A model generated the notes under the pieces. It saw only the letters and a list, made by a program, of their open reading frames with translations, was not told the origin of the DNA and searched no databases. Made by a program: the position numbers and the translations under genes. Below are positions 8,192 to 15,945 of a stretch of DNA of 64,000 bases, piece by piece. Source of the stretch: CBDAQA01 sp965198865 (GTDB taxonomy: Bacteria > Planctomycetota > Phycisphaerae > Tepidisphaerales > Tepidisphaeraceae); contig CBDAQA010000025.1 of the NCBI GenBank assembly GCA_965198865.1, positions 868,001-932,000 of the forward strand. The letters are read 5' to 3'. The stretch's first letter is position 1. Every line of letters starts with the position of its first letter.

Positions 8192-8887
8192 ATGAACCCG
8201 GCCACAGCCAGCCCGCCACCGCCTCTTCTGGAGGCCGGCGACCATTTGGATCAACCCAGGTTTCACTCGCTGTACAAGGGATTGCGAGCGTCGATCAAGC
8301 TGGAGTTGATCGGGGGAGTTGTCTACATGCCATCGCCCGTCGCGGACGCCCACAGTTCGCCGCATGCCGACTTCCTGTTTTGGCTCGGGTACTACCGAGC
8401 CTTCACGCCCGGCGTCCGGACCATGGACAACGGCACGACGATCTTGGCCAGCGACAGCGAGCCTCAGCCGGACGCCGCACTGCGGATCGAGTCAGGCGGG
8501 CAGACGCGCGTCAACGACGAGGGGTATGTCGTCGGGTGCCCGGAGTTTGTGTGCGAGGTCGCCAACACCTCGGCCGCTTACGACCTGCACGCCAAGCGGA
8601 TCGACTACGAGCGGCACGGCGCAAAAGAGTACGTGGCGGCTATCGTCAGGGAAGACCGGGTCGTGTGGTTCGCGCATGATGGACTTCGCCTCGTGGAGGT
8701 TGCACCCGAACCGGACGGCATCTACCGGTCACGTACCTACCCAGGCCTGTGGCTCGATCCGGCCGCCCTGTTGCGGGGTGACCTTCGCCGGCTGATGGAC
8801 GTGCTCAACCAAGGCCTCGCCACCCCCGAGCACGCGGCGTTTGCCGCGTCGCTCAGCCCACCGCCGGGTGCAGCGTCAGGTGGATGA
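8192..8887 (+). CDS. Uma2 family (DUF820) restriction-fold protein
   Basis: This 231-residue protein uses the ATG at 8192, which has AGGAG 6 nt upstream (8181-8185); an in-frame ATG at 8171 lacks such a site. The Uma2/DUF820 core is visible: 'KLELIGGVVYM', 'SEPQPDAALRI', 'PEFVCEVANTSAAYDLHAKRIDYERHGAKEYV'. The Asp of 'QPD' and the Glu and Lys downstream match the PD-(D/E)xK nuclease fold. Uma2 proteins occur in many copies in cyanobacteria and planctomycetes; their targets are unknown. The 3' end overlaps the convergent metallophosphoesterase gene by 35 nt. A second, divergent Uma2 gene lies at 57932-58561. Confidence 0.8.
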   Translation: MNPATASPPPPLLEAGDHLDQPRFHSLYKGLRASIKLELIGGVVYMPSPVADAHSSPHADFLFWLGYYRAFTPGVRTMDNGTTILASDSEPQPDAALRIESGGQTRVNDEGYVVGCPEFVCEVANTSAAYDLHAKRIDYERHGAKEYVAAIVREDRVVWFAHDGLRLVEVAPEPDGIYRSRTYPGLWLDPAALLRGDLRRLMDVLNQGLATPEHAAFAASLSPPPGAASGG

Positions 8888-10043
8888 TCTCGGCCGGGGC
8901 GTTGACGCGCAGGGGGAACCAGTTGCCGACGCCGTTGCTGACGACGAGCCGGCTGGCGTCGCGCGCGTAGAGGCCCGACCAGTACCGGTAGAACGCCGGG
9001 CCACCGCCGACGTGGTCGGTCAGCATCAGTTGCCCGCCGTGGGTGTGGCCGGACAGCACCAGCGGGAACCCTGCGGCGACGGCCGGGTCCCAGGCGTGGG
9101 GGTGGTGGGCCATCAGGATCGGGAAGGGTTCGGGGTCGCGCAGCGGCGAGAGCGCCGCGATCGACGCCGCGAAGTCGGCCGGCCGGGCCCGGCGGCGGTC
9201 GCCGGTCGCCGCGCCCCAGCGGGTGCCCAGCAGTTGGATCGACCGACCCCGCACGTTGACCGTCGTCGCCTGATCGACCAGCAGCGGCAGCCCCGCCGCC
9301 AGCAGGCCGCGGTCGTACGCGTCGGGGTCCTCGATCAGGTCGTGGTTGCCCTCGATGATCGCCAAGCCGTGGCGCGGGTCGAGCCGCTTGAGGAACTCGA
9401 TGCCGCGGGGCAGGTCGTCCAGCGACAGGTCGATCAGGTCGCCGGTGAACAGCACCAGGTCGGCCCGCAGGGCGTTGGTCGCATCTGCGACTTTCGCCAG
9501 GTTGCCCGGCCGGGTGAACCGGCCGATGTGCAGGTCGGACACGTGGGCGATGGTGAGGCCGTCGAGTTCGGCTGGCAGGCCGGGCACGCGCAGGTCCATC
9601 CGGCGGATGCGGAACCGCTTCAGCTGCGGCATCGCCCGACCGACGGCGACCGCGGTCACCAGCGGCGGCACGGCCACCGCGACGGCCGACAAGACCTGCC
9701 TGCGCGTGACGCCGGCGTTGGTGGGCGCGGGCCTCACCCGCCGCCCGATCACCATCGCGATGCGGCTGACCCCCGCGAGCAGCAGGCTCACCGGCAGCAC
9801 GATCAGGCTCCAGATGTAGAACCCGGCGACGAACGGCACGGGCAGCCACCAGTGGGACTGCCGCGCCGATCGGAAGGCGACGACGAAGTAGCCGAGGTAG
9901 ATCAGCTGCAGGCCGATGAACGCGGCGACCAGGGGACGCCACAGGCGTGCGCCGCGGAGCCGCCGCACGCGGTTGTCGGCCCAGCGCCACCAGCCAACGT
10001 CGGCGAGCCCGATGGCGGCCAGGATCAGGTAGAGGATGGACAC
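8853..10043 (-). CDS. YkuE-type metallophosphoesterase, membrane-anchored (second paralogue)
   Basis: This 396-residue product starts at the GTG at 10043. A longer frame extends into the neighbouring palindrome and is unlikely to be translated. Hydrophobic spans occur at about 3-15, 36-56, 70-95 and 113-135. The catalytic domain then has 'HVSDLHIG' (D170, H172), 'TGDLID' (D202), 'EGNHD' (N233, H234) and 'SGHTHGG'. The ending 'VGNWFPLRVNAPAEI' is typical of YkuE-like enzymes. A TATACT hexamer lies 6 nt before the GTG, suggesting a leaderless message. The substrate is not known. Confidence 0.82.
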   Translation of the reverse strand: MSILYLILAAIGLADVGWWRWADNRVRRLRGARLWRPLVAAFIGLQLIYLGYFVVAFRSARQSHWWLPVPFVAGFYIWSLIVLPVSLLLAGVSRIAMVIGRRVRPAPTNAGVTRRQVLSAVAVAVPPLVTAVAVGRAMPQLKRFRIRRMDLRVPGLPAELDGLTIAHVSDLHIGRFTRPGNLAKVADATNALRADLVLFTGDLIDLSLDDLPRGIEFLKRLDPRHGLAIIEGNHDLIEDPDAYDRGLLAAGLPLLVDQATTVNVRGRSIQLLGTRWGAATGDRRRARPADFAASIAALSPLRDPEPFPILMAHHPHAWDPAVAAGFPLVLSGHTHGGQLMLTDHVGGGPAFYRYWSGLYARDASRLVVSNGVGNWFPLRVNAPAEIIHLTLHPAVG

Positions 10044-10076
10044 GCGGCGAGTATAGGGACGCGATCGTTCACTCCG

Positions 10077-10162
10077 CCCAAGCCGGTTCTGAGGTACGCC
10101 CAAGAGCCGGATCGTACGTCGGACGAATCCGGCTCTTGGGCGTACCTCAGAACCGGCTTGGG
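10077..10162. repeat. Perfect 36-bp inverted repeat
   Basis: The arms at 10077-10112 and 10127-10162 are exact reverse complements, with a 14-nt loop that contains CGTACG. A single arm with one or two changes occurs at 42470-42504, and a decayed piece at 59912-59942. It separates the end of lpxB from the start of the metallophosphoesterase and lies just behind the promoter-like element of the latter. Confidence 0.9.
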
Positions 10163-10169
10163 TTGACGA

Positions 10170-11324
10170 TCAGGCGGGCGCACCGGCCATCAGCTCCATC
10201 GCCAGCCGGGCGACGTTCATCGACGCGCCCGGCTGGTCCAGCGTTTGGACGAGCCGGCCCAGCTTGGCGGCCTGGTCGACCAGCTTGGCCGGGTGTCGCA
10301 GCAGGTCGATCGCCGCGGCGGCGACGCCGTCGGCGGGGCCGTGCCAGGGGAAGAACTCGGGGACGATCGGGTGGTCCCAGCCGTTGAGCAGGTTGACCAA
10401 CCCGATGGCCGGCGTGCGGATCAGACGCCGGGCGATGACCGCCTGCCAGCGCGGCAAGCGGTAGACGATCAGCATCGGCACGCCGTGGCTGGCGACGTGC
10501 AGGGTGGCCGTGCCGCTGACGGTCACGCACAGGTCGCACCGCGGGACGAGGTCGTCAAAGGCGTCGAGCTGGATGGTGACATCGGGCAATCCTGCGGCGT
10601 GCGCGCGGACGATCGGGTCGGTGGCCGTGGTCGTCGGGATCAGGAAGCGGACGCCGGGGAAGGCCGAGCGGACCCGGGCGGCCACGTCGAGCATCGGCGG
10701 GAAGTTCGCCTTCGCCTCGCCGCGGCGGGAGCCGGGCAGCAGGCCGACGACGGGCGGACGACCGGCGGTGAACGCGGCGGGCACCGGCGACCGATCCCGC
10801 GCCGGCGGCAGCTCGTCGAACAGCGGGTGGCCGACAAACGTGGCCGGCACGCCGCGGTCTTGGAAGAACCGCTCCTCGAACGGCAGGATGCAGGCGAGGC
10901 GGTCGACGCGCTGGCGCAGCTGCTTGACGCGTCCCTCGCGCGACGCCCACGCCTGGGGCGCGATGTAGTAGAGCACCGGCACGCCGGCGTCGTGGGCGAG
11001 CTTGGCGAACCGGCCGTTCATGCCCCAGCTGTCGCAGCAGACCTGCAGGTCGGGCTTCTGCGCGGCGAAGTGGCGACGGGTCCACCGCAGCAGCCGCAAC
11101 ACCTCGGGCCCGCGGCGGGCGGCGGCGAGGCCCATGGCGGCGGAACGCACCGTCTCGTGGTGGACGACCGCGCCGGCGGCGCGGAGCGCGGGGCCGCCGA
11201 GGGCCTCGACGATGATCGTCGGATCGAGCCGCTTCAGGCTGCGGACGAGCTGGGCGGCGTGGTTGTCGCCGCTCACCTCCGCCACCGTGATGAACACCCG
11301 CCTCGGGCGGCTCTCGACCGACAT
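10170..11324 (-). CDS. lpxB: Lipid-A-disaccharide synthase
   Basis: LpxB joins UDP-2,3-diacylglucosamine and lipid X to form the lipid A disaccharide on the inner face of the cytoplasmic membrane. The 384-residue product from the ATG at 11324 has the usual length. It carries the family landmarks 'VFITVAEVSGDNHAA' near the N-terminus, 'YYIAPQAWASREGR', 'CILPFEERFF', 'FVGHPL', 'LLPGSRRGEAKANFPPML', 'SGTATLHVA' and 'VNLLNGWDHPIVPEF'. An upstream TTG (11360) would add 12 residues and is less likely. It follows a TPR membrane protein by 47 nt on the same strand. Its presence implies a Gram-negative type outer membrane with lipid A. Confidence 0.92.
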   Translation of the reverse strand: MSVESRPRRVFITVAEVSGDNHAAQLVRSLKRLDPTIIVEALGGPALRAAGAVVHHETVRSAAMGLAAARRGPEVLRLLRWTRRHFAAQKPDLQVCCDSWGMNGRFAKLAHDAGVPVLYYIAPQAWASREGRVKQLRQRVDRLACILPFEERFFQDRGVPATFVGHPLFDELPPARDRSPVPAAFTAGRPPVVGLLPGSRRGEAKANFPPMLDVAARVRSAFPGVRFLIPTTTATDPIVRAHAAGLPDVTIQLDAFDDLVPRCDLCVTVSGTATLHVASHGVPMLIVYRLPRWQAVIARRLIRTPAIGLVNLLNGWDHPIVPEFFPWHGPADGVAAAAIDLLRHPAKLVDQAAKLGRLVQTLDQPGASMNVARLAMELMAGAPA

Positions 11325-11371
11325 CGGGCCGAGTGCAACGGAGCGTGCCACGGGTGTCAAGGTGCGACCGG

Positions 11372-13306
11372 TTATCGGCCGCCGGCCAAGCGGAGACCGT
11401 TGGCGGCGGCGGCCAGGCGCGGGTCGATCGCGAGCGCGCGGCGGAAGCTGATGGCGGCGTCGGCGCTGCGGTCGATGCGGAGCAACACGTAGCCGAGGTT
11501 CGTCCAGGCGGTGGCGTTGGTGGCGTCGATGGAGACGGCCGCCTCGTAGTGCTCGGCCGCGGCGGGGAGCCGGCCCAAGCTCTTCAACGTGTCGGCCAGG
11601 TGGAGCTGCGCCTCGACGTCGTCGGGGTTCAGGTCGACCGCGGTCTGATACTCGGCCACCGCCTCAAGCGTGACGCCGGACCGGTCCAACGCCCGGCCGA
11701 GCGCGTAGTGGCCGGTCGGGTATCCGGGTGACAGGCGCGTGGCGGTTCGGCCGGCATCGACGGCCGCGGGCAGCTGGTCCTGCTGGACGAGCACCTTGGC
11801 CAGGTTGGCGTAGGCCGGGGCGTAGGTGGGGTCGGCGGCGATGGCGGCGCGGCACTCGGCGGCGGCGGCGGCGTAGTCGCCGTGGCGGGCGTGGCCCATG
11901 GCGAGGTTGAAGTGCGGCTCCGGCAGGTCCGGCGCGAGCGCCGCCGCCCGCTGGTACTCGGCCCACGCGGCGTCGATCTGGTTCTCGGCGACCAAGGCGT
12001 GACCGAGGTTCGTGTGGGCCATCCACGAACGGGGATTCTTGGCGACCGTGTCGGCGAAGAGGGTGAGGCGATCGCGGTAGATGGTCGCACGCTGGAACGT
12101 GAGGGCGATGCACCCGGCGACCAGCGCGGCGGCGATGAGGTGCTGCCGCTTGCCGCTTCTCGGGTCGGCGGCGTCGAGACGTGGGGTCCGCGACGCCGCA
12201 AGCGGCAAGGCGGAAGCGAGCAGCGCGAGCGGTCCGATGCAGGCGAGGTACTGGAAGTGATCGGCCACGAACGAGTACCGCATCGGGTAGACGTTGGCGA
12301 AGCCCAGCGCGGGGAACAACGTGCCAACGAAGAACAGCGCCGCCACCAGCGGGCCGCGGCCGACGCGGCGACGAACGGACCAGAGCGTAGCAAGGACCAC
12401 GACGACGGCGGCGGGGAACGCGTACTGCCAAATCTGGTGGCGGTCGATCGTCCATCGCGGGTAGATGAAGCTGATCGGCCAGGGGACGGCCAGCTTGGCG
12501 GCGTAGAAGCAGACGGCCCGGCCGGCGATCAGGCAACGGTCGATTGCCGTGAACGTGAACTCCGGGCCCTGCGCCCCGACGTGGACGCGCTCGAGGTGGC
12601 CGGTGTTCAGGCCCAGCAGCGCGCCGGCGAGGAAGAAGGGGAGCGTCGGGAGCACGTCGCGGCGCGTGAGCCGGCCGCGCTTCCACCAGAGGACCAGCAG
12701 CACGGCGGCGGGCAGCGTGGCGGTCACCGTCTTGGCGAGCAACGCCAGCAGAAACAGGCAGAAGGCGGCGGCGTAGCGGCGGCGGTCGACGCGGTCGCCG
12801 GTGGCGGCGCTCAGGTAGGTGCCGAACGCGAGCAGGTAGAACACGCCGGACAGGACGTTCTTCCGCTCGGTCACCCAGGCGACGGACTCGACCTGCACCG
12901 GGTGGACGGCCCACAGGGCGGCGGCGAGCCAGGCGACTCGTGCGACCGGGGTGGTGGCTTGAGCCGCCACCGGTGGCTGCCGAAGCCGCCATCCCGGTAG
13001 CAGGCGCATCAGCAGGCGCCACAGCAGCACGGCCGCCGTCGCGTGCAGCAGCACGTTGACGACGTGGAACGGGACGGCTGAGCCGGTGCCCCACAGGTGC
13101 TGCTCGATCCAGAACGTGGTGTGGACCAGCGGGTAGTACTGCGGCGTGGCGTTCGTGTCGGTCCAGATCCGCCAGAGGCCGTCGAGCGTGCGCAGGGCGG
13201 CGTTGTGCTCGACGTAGCTGTCGTCGTCCCAGATGAAGCCGGCGCGGAACGTGGGCAGGTAGGCGAGGATCGTGATCGCCACCAGGGCGAGGGTGCCGCG
13301 ACGCAT
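11372..13306 (-). CDS. TMTC-like membrane protein with C-terminal TPR repeats
   Basis: This 644-residue protein has about ten hydrophobic spans in residues 5-430, then five or six tetratricopeptide repeats at about 440-640. The N-terminal landmarks 'FRAGFIWDDDSYV', 'YYPLVHTTFWIEQHLWG' and 'HPVQVESVAWVTERKNVLSG' are those of the bacterial relatives of eukaryotic TMTC O-mannosyltransferases (GT-C fold; the Asp pair after the first span is the probable catalytic site). A glycosyltransferase role at the membrane is inferred. It is followed closely by lpxB. The start at 13306 has TACATT 7 nt upstream, and this hexamer borders the palindrome at 13317-13370. A paralogue lies at 53008-54657. Confidence 0.8.
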   Translation of the reverse strand: MRRGTLALVAITILAYLPTFRAGFIWDDDSYVEHNAALRTLDGLWRIWTDTNATPQYYPLVHTTFWIEQHLWGTGSAVPFHVVNVLLHATAAVLLWRLLMRLLPGWRLRQPPVAAQATTPVARVAWLAAALWAVHPVQVESVAWVTERKNVLSGVFYLLAFGTYLSAATGDRVDRRRYAAAFCLFLLALLAKTVTATLPAAVLLVLWWKRGRLTRRDVLPTLPFFLAGALLGLNTGHLERVHVGAQGPEFTFTAIDRCLIAGRAVCFYAAKLAVPWPISFIYPRWTIDRHQIWQYAFPAAVVVVLATLWSVRRRVGRGPLVAALFFVGTLFPALGFANVYPMRYSFVADHFQYLACIGPLALLASALPLAASRTPRLDAADPRSGKRQHLIAAALVAGCIALTFQRATIYRDRLTLFADTVAKNPRSWMAHTNLGHALVAENQIDAAWAEYQRAAALAPDLPEPHFNLAMGHARHGDYAAAAAECRAAIAADPTYAPAYANLAKVLVQQDQLPAAVDAGRTATRLSPGYPTGHYALGRALDRSGVTLEAVAEYQTAVDLNPDDVEAQLHLADTLKSLGRLPAAAEHYEAAVSIDATNATAWTNLGYVLLRIDRSADAAISFRRALAIDPRLAAAANGLRLAGGR

Positions 13307-13316
13307 GGGGATGAAT

Positions 13317-13370
13317 GTAGGGCGGGCAGTGCCCGCCGCAATCCACTGCGGCGGGCGGTGCCCGCCCTAC
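13317..13370. repeat. Palindrome, 'GTAGGGCGGGC' family
   Basis: The 24-nt arms at 13317-13340 and 13347-13370 are reverse complements with a single mismatch and a 6-nt loop. The same family is seen at 14957-15011 and, more degenerate, at 29945-30067. It fills the gap between crtI and the TMTC-like gene, both on the minus strand, and could attenuate read-through. Confidence 0.9.
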
Positions 13371-13371
13371 A

Positions 13372-14946
13372 TTATGGGTTCGAGTCGGCGTCCAGCGGCG
13401 GGCGGCCGTTGGGGGCGGGCGGGAGGACGCGTTCCAGCACCTTGGCCGAGCAGAGGACGCCGGGCATGCCGGCGCCGGGGTGGGTGCTGGCGCCGACGAA
13501 GTAGAGGCCGGCCACGTCGTCGCTCTTGTTGTGGAACCGCCAGTAGGCGCTCTGGGTGAACGTCGGCTGGATGCCGAAGCCGGCGCCGTGCAGCGAGTTC
13601 AGGTTGTCGCGGAAGTGGGTCGGGGTGACGTAGAACACCTCGGTGATGCACTCGCGTAGGCCGGGCAGGTGGGTGCGCTCCAGGTAGGCGACGACGCGGT
13701 CGCGGTAGTCGTCGCCGATCTTCGTCCAGTCCTGCCCGCCCTGCAGGTTCGGCACCGGCACCAGCACGTAGAACGCGTCGCACCCGGCCGGGGCCATCGA
13801 CGGGTCGGTGGCCGTCGGGCGGTGCAGGTAGACGCTGAAGTCGGCCAGCTCCAGCTGCTTCAGGTCGAACATCTCGTGCAGCAGCTCCTTGTACTTCTCG
13901 CCGAGGATGATCGTGTGGTGGGCGACGTCGGGGTACTGCTTGGTGGTGCCGAAGTAGAGGACGAACAGGCCCATGCTGAAGGCGAGCTTCTCGATCTTCT
14001 TGTCGGGCCAACTCGGGCGCTCTTCGGGGAAGAGCAGGTGTTTGTGAACCTCGGAGGCATCGCCATTGCAGACGACCACGTCAGCGATCTCGGGGCCGTC
14101 CCATGCACGACCGTTGACACCCTTCGTTGAGACGCCAGTCACGTAGCGGGGACACGGCATGTTCCCTGCCCGCTCGGTCTCCGTGATGATGTGTGTGGCC
14201 GCAACGTTCGTGAGGATGCTGATCCCCTCCTCCCGCATGAGCCGTTCCAGCCCGCTGACGATGGCCCCGGTGCCGCCCATGGCGAAGTGGACGCCCCACT
14301 CGCGTTCGAGGTACTGGATCAGCGAGTAGATGCTGGTCGTGTGGAACGGGTTGCCGCCGACCAGCAGCGGCTGGAAGCTGAACACGCGCCGCAGCTTCTC
14401 GCTTTGGATGTACTTGCTGGCCATCTGGTAGACGGTGCGCCAGTTGCCCAGCTTGATCAGCTGCGGGGCGCACTTGAGCATGGACGCCAAGGTCTGGAAC
14501 GGCACGTCGCCGAGCTGGGTGAAGCCGACGTCGAAGATCTTCTTCGTGTGCTCCAGCAGGCGGAGGTAGCCGTCGACGTCGTCGGGGCTGATGCGGCGGA
14601 TCTCGTCCAGCGTCTGCTGCAGCGTCCCGCCGTAGTCGAACCGGCTGCCGTCGGCGAACTGGATGCGGTACCACGGGTAGACGGGGACGAAGGTGATGTA
14701 GTCCTCCCGGCGCTTGCCGAAGAGGGCGAAGAGCTCGTCGAACAGGAAGTGGGCCGTGACGACGGTGGGGCCGGCGTCGAAGACGTAGCCGCCGCGTTTG
14801 AAGACGGCGGCCCGGCCGCCGAGTTGGTCGAGCTTGTCGACGAGCGTGACGTGGTAGCCGCGGGCGCGCAGCCGCAGGGCGGCGGCGATGCCGCCGAAGC
14901 CGGCACCGACGACGACGGCGCGGGGTTCAACTACTGAGTCGGCCAT
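13372..14946 (-). CDS. crtI: Phytoene desaturase-type carotenoid oxidoreductase
   Basis: This 524-residue FAD enzyme is of the CrtI family. The N-terminal dinucleotide motif is 'VVVGAGFGGIAAALRLRARG' with 'DKLDQLGGRA' completing the FAD site, and 'FDAGPTVVT' follows. The C-terminal CrtI signature is 'GLYFVGASTHPGAGMPGVLCSAKVL'. CrtI enzymes introduce conjugated double bonds into phytoene at the membrane. The start at 14946 is preferred over an upstream frame that runs into a palindrome. A GGPP-synthase-like gene lies upstream on the same strand, two genes away, which supports a carotenoid role. The last step (neurosporene, lycopene or a related product) cannot be told from the sequence. No crtB is present in the window. 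Confidence 0.88.
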   Translation of the reverse strand: MADSVVEPRAVVVGAGFGGIAAALRLRARGYHVTLVDKLDQLGGRAAVFKRGGYVFDAGPTVVTAHFLFDELFALFGKRREDYITFVPVYPWYRIQFADGSRFDYGGTLQQTLDEIRRISPDDVDGYLRLLEHTKKIFDVGFTQLGDVPFQTLASMLKCAPQLIKLGNWRTVYQMASKYIQSEKLRRVFSFQPLLVGGNPFHTTSIYSLIQYLEREWGVHFAMGGTGAIVSGLERLMREEGISILTNVAATHIITETERAGNMPCPRYVTGVSTKGVNGRAWDGPEIADVVVCNGDASEVHKHLLFPEERPSWPDKKIEKLAFSMGLFVLYFGTTKQYPDVAHHTIILGEKYKELLHEMFDLKQLELADFSVYLHRPTATDPSMAPAGCDAFYVLVPVPNLQGGQDWTKIGDDYRDRVVAYLERTHLPGLRECITEVFYVTPTHFRDNLNSLHGAGFGIQPTFTQSAYWRFHNKSDDVAGLYFVGASTHPGAGMPGVLCSAKVLERVLPPAPNGRPPLDADSNP

Positions 14947-14956
14947 ACAAAAACCT

Positions 14957-15011
14957 GTGGGGTGGGCGATGCCCACCGCATTGAAATCGTGGTGGGCAAG
15001 GGCCACCCTAC
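14957..15011. repeat. Palindrome, 'GTAGGGTGGGC' family
   Basis: Imperfect arms at 14957-14980 and 14987-15011 pair around a 6-nt loop and end in CCACCCTAC. It is related to the palindrome at 13317-13370, so crtI is bracketed by two members of one repeat family. Confidence 0.75.
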
Positions 15012-15162
15012 AACACTAATAGCAATTAATCGACGTTCTCGGATGCGCCGTAGACTGAACCTCTGGAGCGTTCATAAGCGGTTGCTATGGAATCAGATGC
15101 GTCAAATAAGTGCCACAGGCAACACTGGCGCATTGTGGCGCGTTTTGGCGCGAAGGGACGGT

Positions 15163-15924
15163 TCACGGTCCGCCCAGGGGCGACAGCCGCCACTCGGTGG
15201 TGTAGCCCTGTCGCTCGCCCGGCTGGAGCGTGAACATGTCGGACTGGAGCAGCACCGGCAGCGCCGGCGGCGGTTGGCCGTGCGCGATGTTCCAGCCGTG
15301 CAACGACACCGTGCCGTAGCCGCCGGTGCCGGTGAACTGCTCGGGGTCGTGGGCGGCGATGCGGAGGTCGGTCAGGTCGCCGACCACCCGCACGGCGGCG
15401 GGCAGCGGGGTCGGGCGGTCGTTCTGGATGACGAAGCTGACCAGCAGGCTGTCGTGGTCGAGGTTGTAGACCTTGCGCCAGGTGACGCGGTTGGCGTCGG
15501 AGCCGTAGAACTGCCAGGTCTGGTCGTCGCGCTTCTCGACGTAGCCGGCCGGGGGGACGTCGGGCAGGTTGGCGAGCGTGGCGTGGATGCCGCGCGGGCC
15601 GGCGACGGTGTTGCGCGGCTGCGCGGGCGTGCCCCAGGTCACGACGTCGCCGGTGGCGGGGTCGATCACGACGCGGACGTCACGGTTGCGGAGCTCGTAG
15701 CCGTTGGCGACGCGGGCCATCTCGGTCGGGCCGGGGCCGGTGGGGACGACGACGGCCGATGGGGGAACGACGGCCTGCGGGGCGACGGGCAACGGGGCCA
15801 ACGTCGCGACGGGCGCCGGCCGCGTCGCCGGCTCGGGCGCGGGCTTGGGTGGCGGGCAGCAACAGCAGCCGGCGGACAGGCCGACGGCCAGTAGGGCAGA
15901 CGATCGGAGGAACGGCGTGCGCAT
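15163..15924 (-). CDS. Lipoprotein with mutarotase-like C-terminal domain
   Basis: The 253-residue product has a lipobox 'LSAGC' with the lipidated cysteine at residue 20, followed by three more cysteines and a Pro/Ala-rich linker of about 45 residues. The remaining 185 residues read like a beta-sandwich of the galactose-mutarotase/DUF4432 kind ('YELRNRDVRVVIDPATGDVVTWG', 'WRKVYNLDHDSLLVSF', 'LQPGERQGYTTEWRL'), but I see no clear catalytic His/Glu pair. It is probably anchored to a membrane facing the periplasm. It sits 21 bp behind the GGPP-synthase-like gene, so the two may be cotranscribed. Function unknown. Confidence 0.65.
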   Translation of the reverse strand: MRTPFLRSSALLAVGLSAGCCCCPPPKPAPEPATRPAPVATLAPLPVAPQAVVPPSAVVVPTGPGPTEMARVANGYELRNRDVRVVIDPATGDVVTWGTPAQPRNTVAGPRGIHATLANLPDVPPAGYVEKRDDQTWQFYGSDANRVTWRKVYNLDHDSLLVSFVIQNDRPTPLPAAVRVVGDLTDLRIAAHDPEQFTGTGGYGTVSLHGWNIAHGQPPPALPVLLQSDMFTLQPGERQGYTTEWRLSPLGGP

Positions 15925-15945
15925 GGGCGAGAGGGTACCCGTTGG

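Noticed and set aside
10044..10103. N-terminal extension of the second metallophosphoesterase (MGVPQNRLG...)
   Set aside because: The codons come from the palindrome at 10077-10162, and the TATACT element lies inside the extension; the GTG at 10043 fits better.
14030..14200. Possible foreign insert in crtI because of a short stretch of less GC-rich codons
   Set aside because: The stretch fits the expected FAD-domain return region of CrtI ('ADVVVCNGDASEVHKHLL') and keeps frame and motif order; it is ordinary variation.
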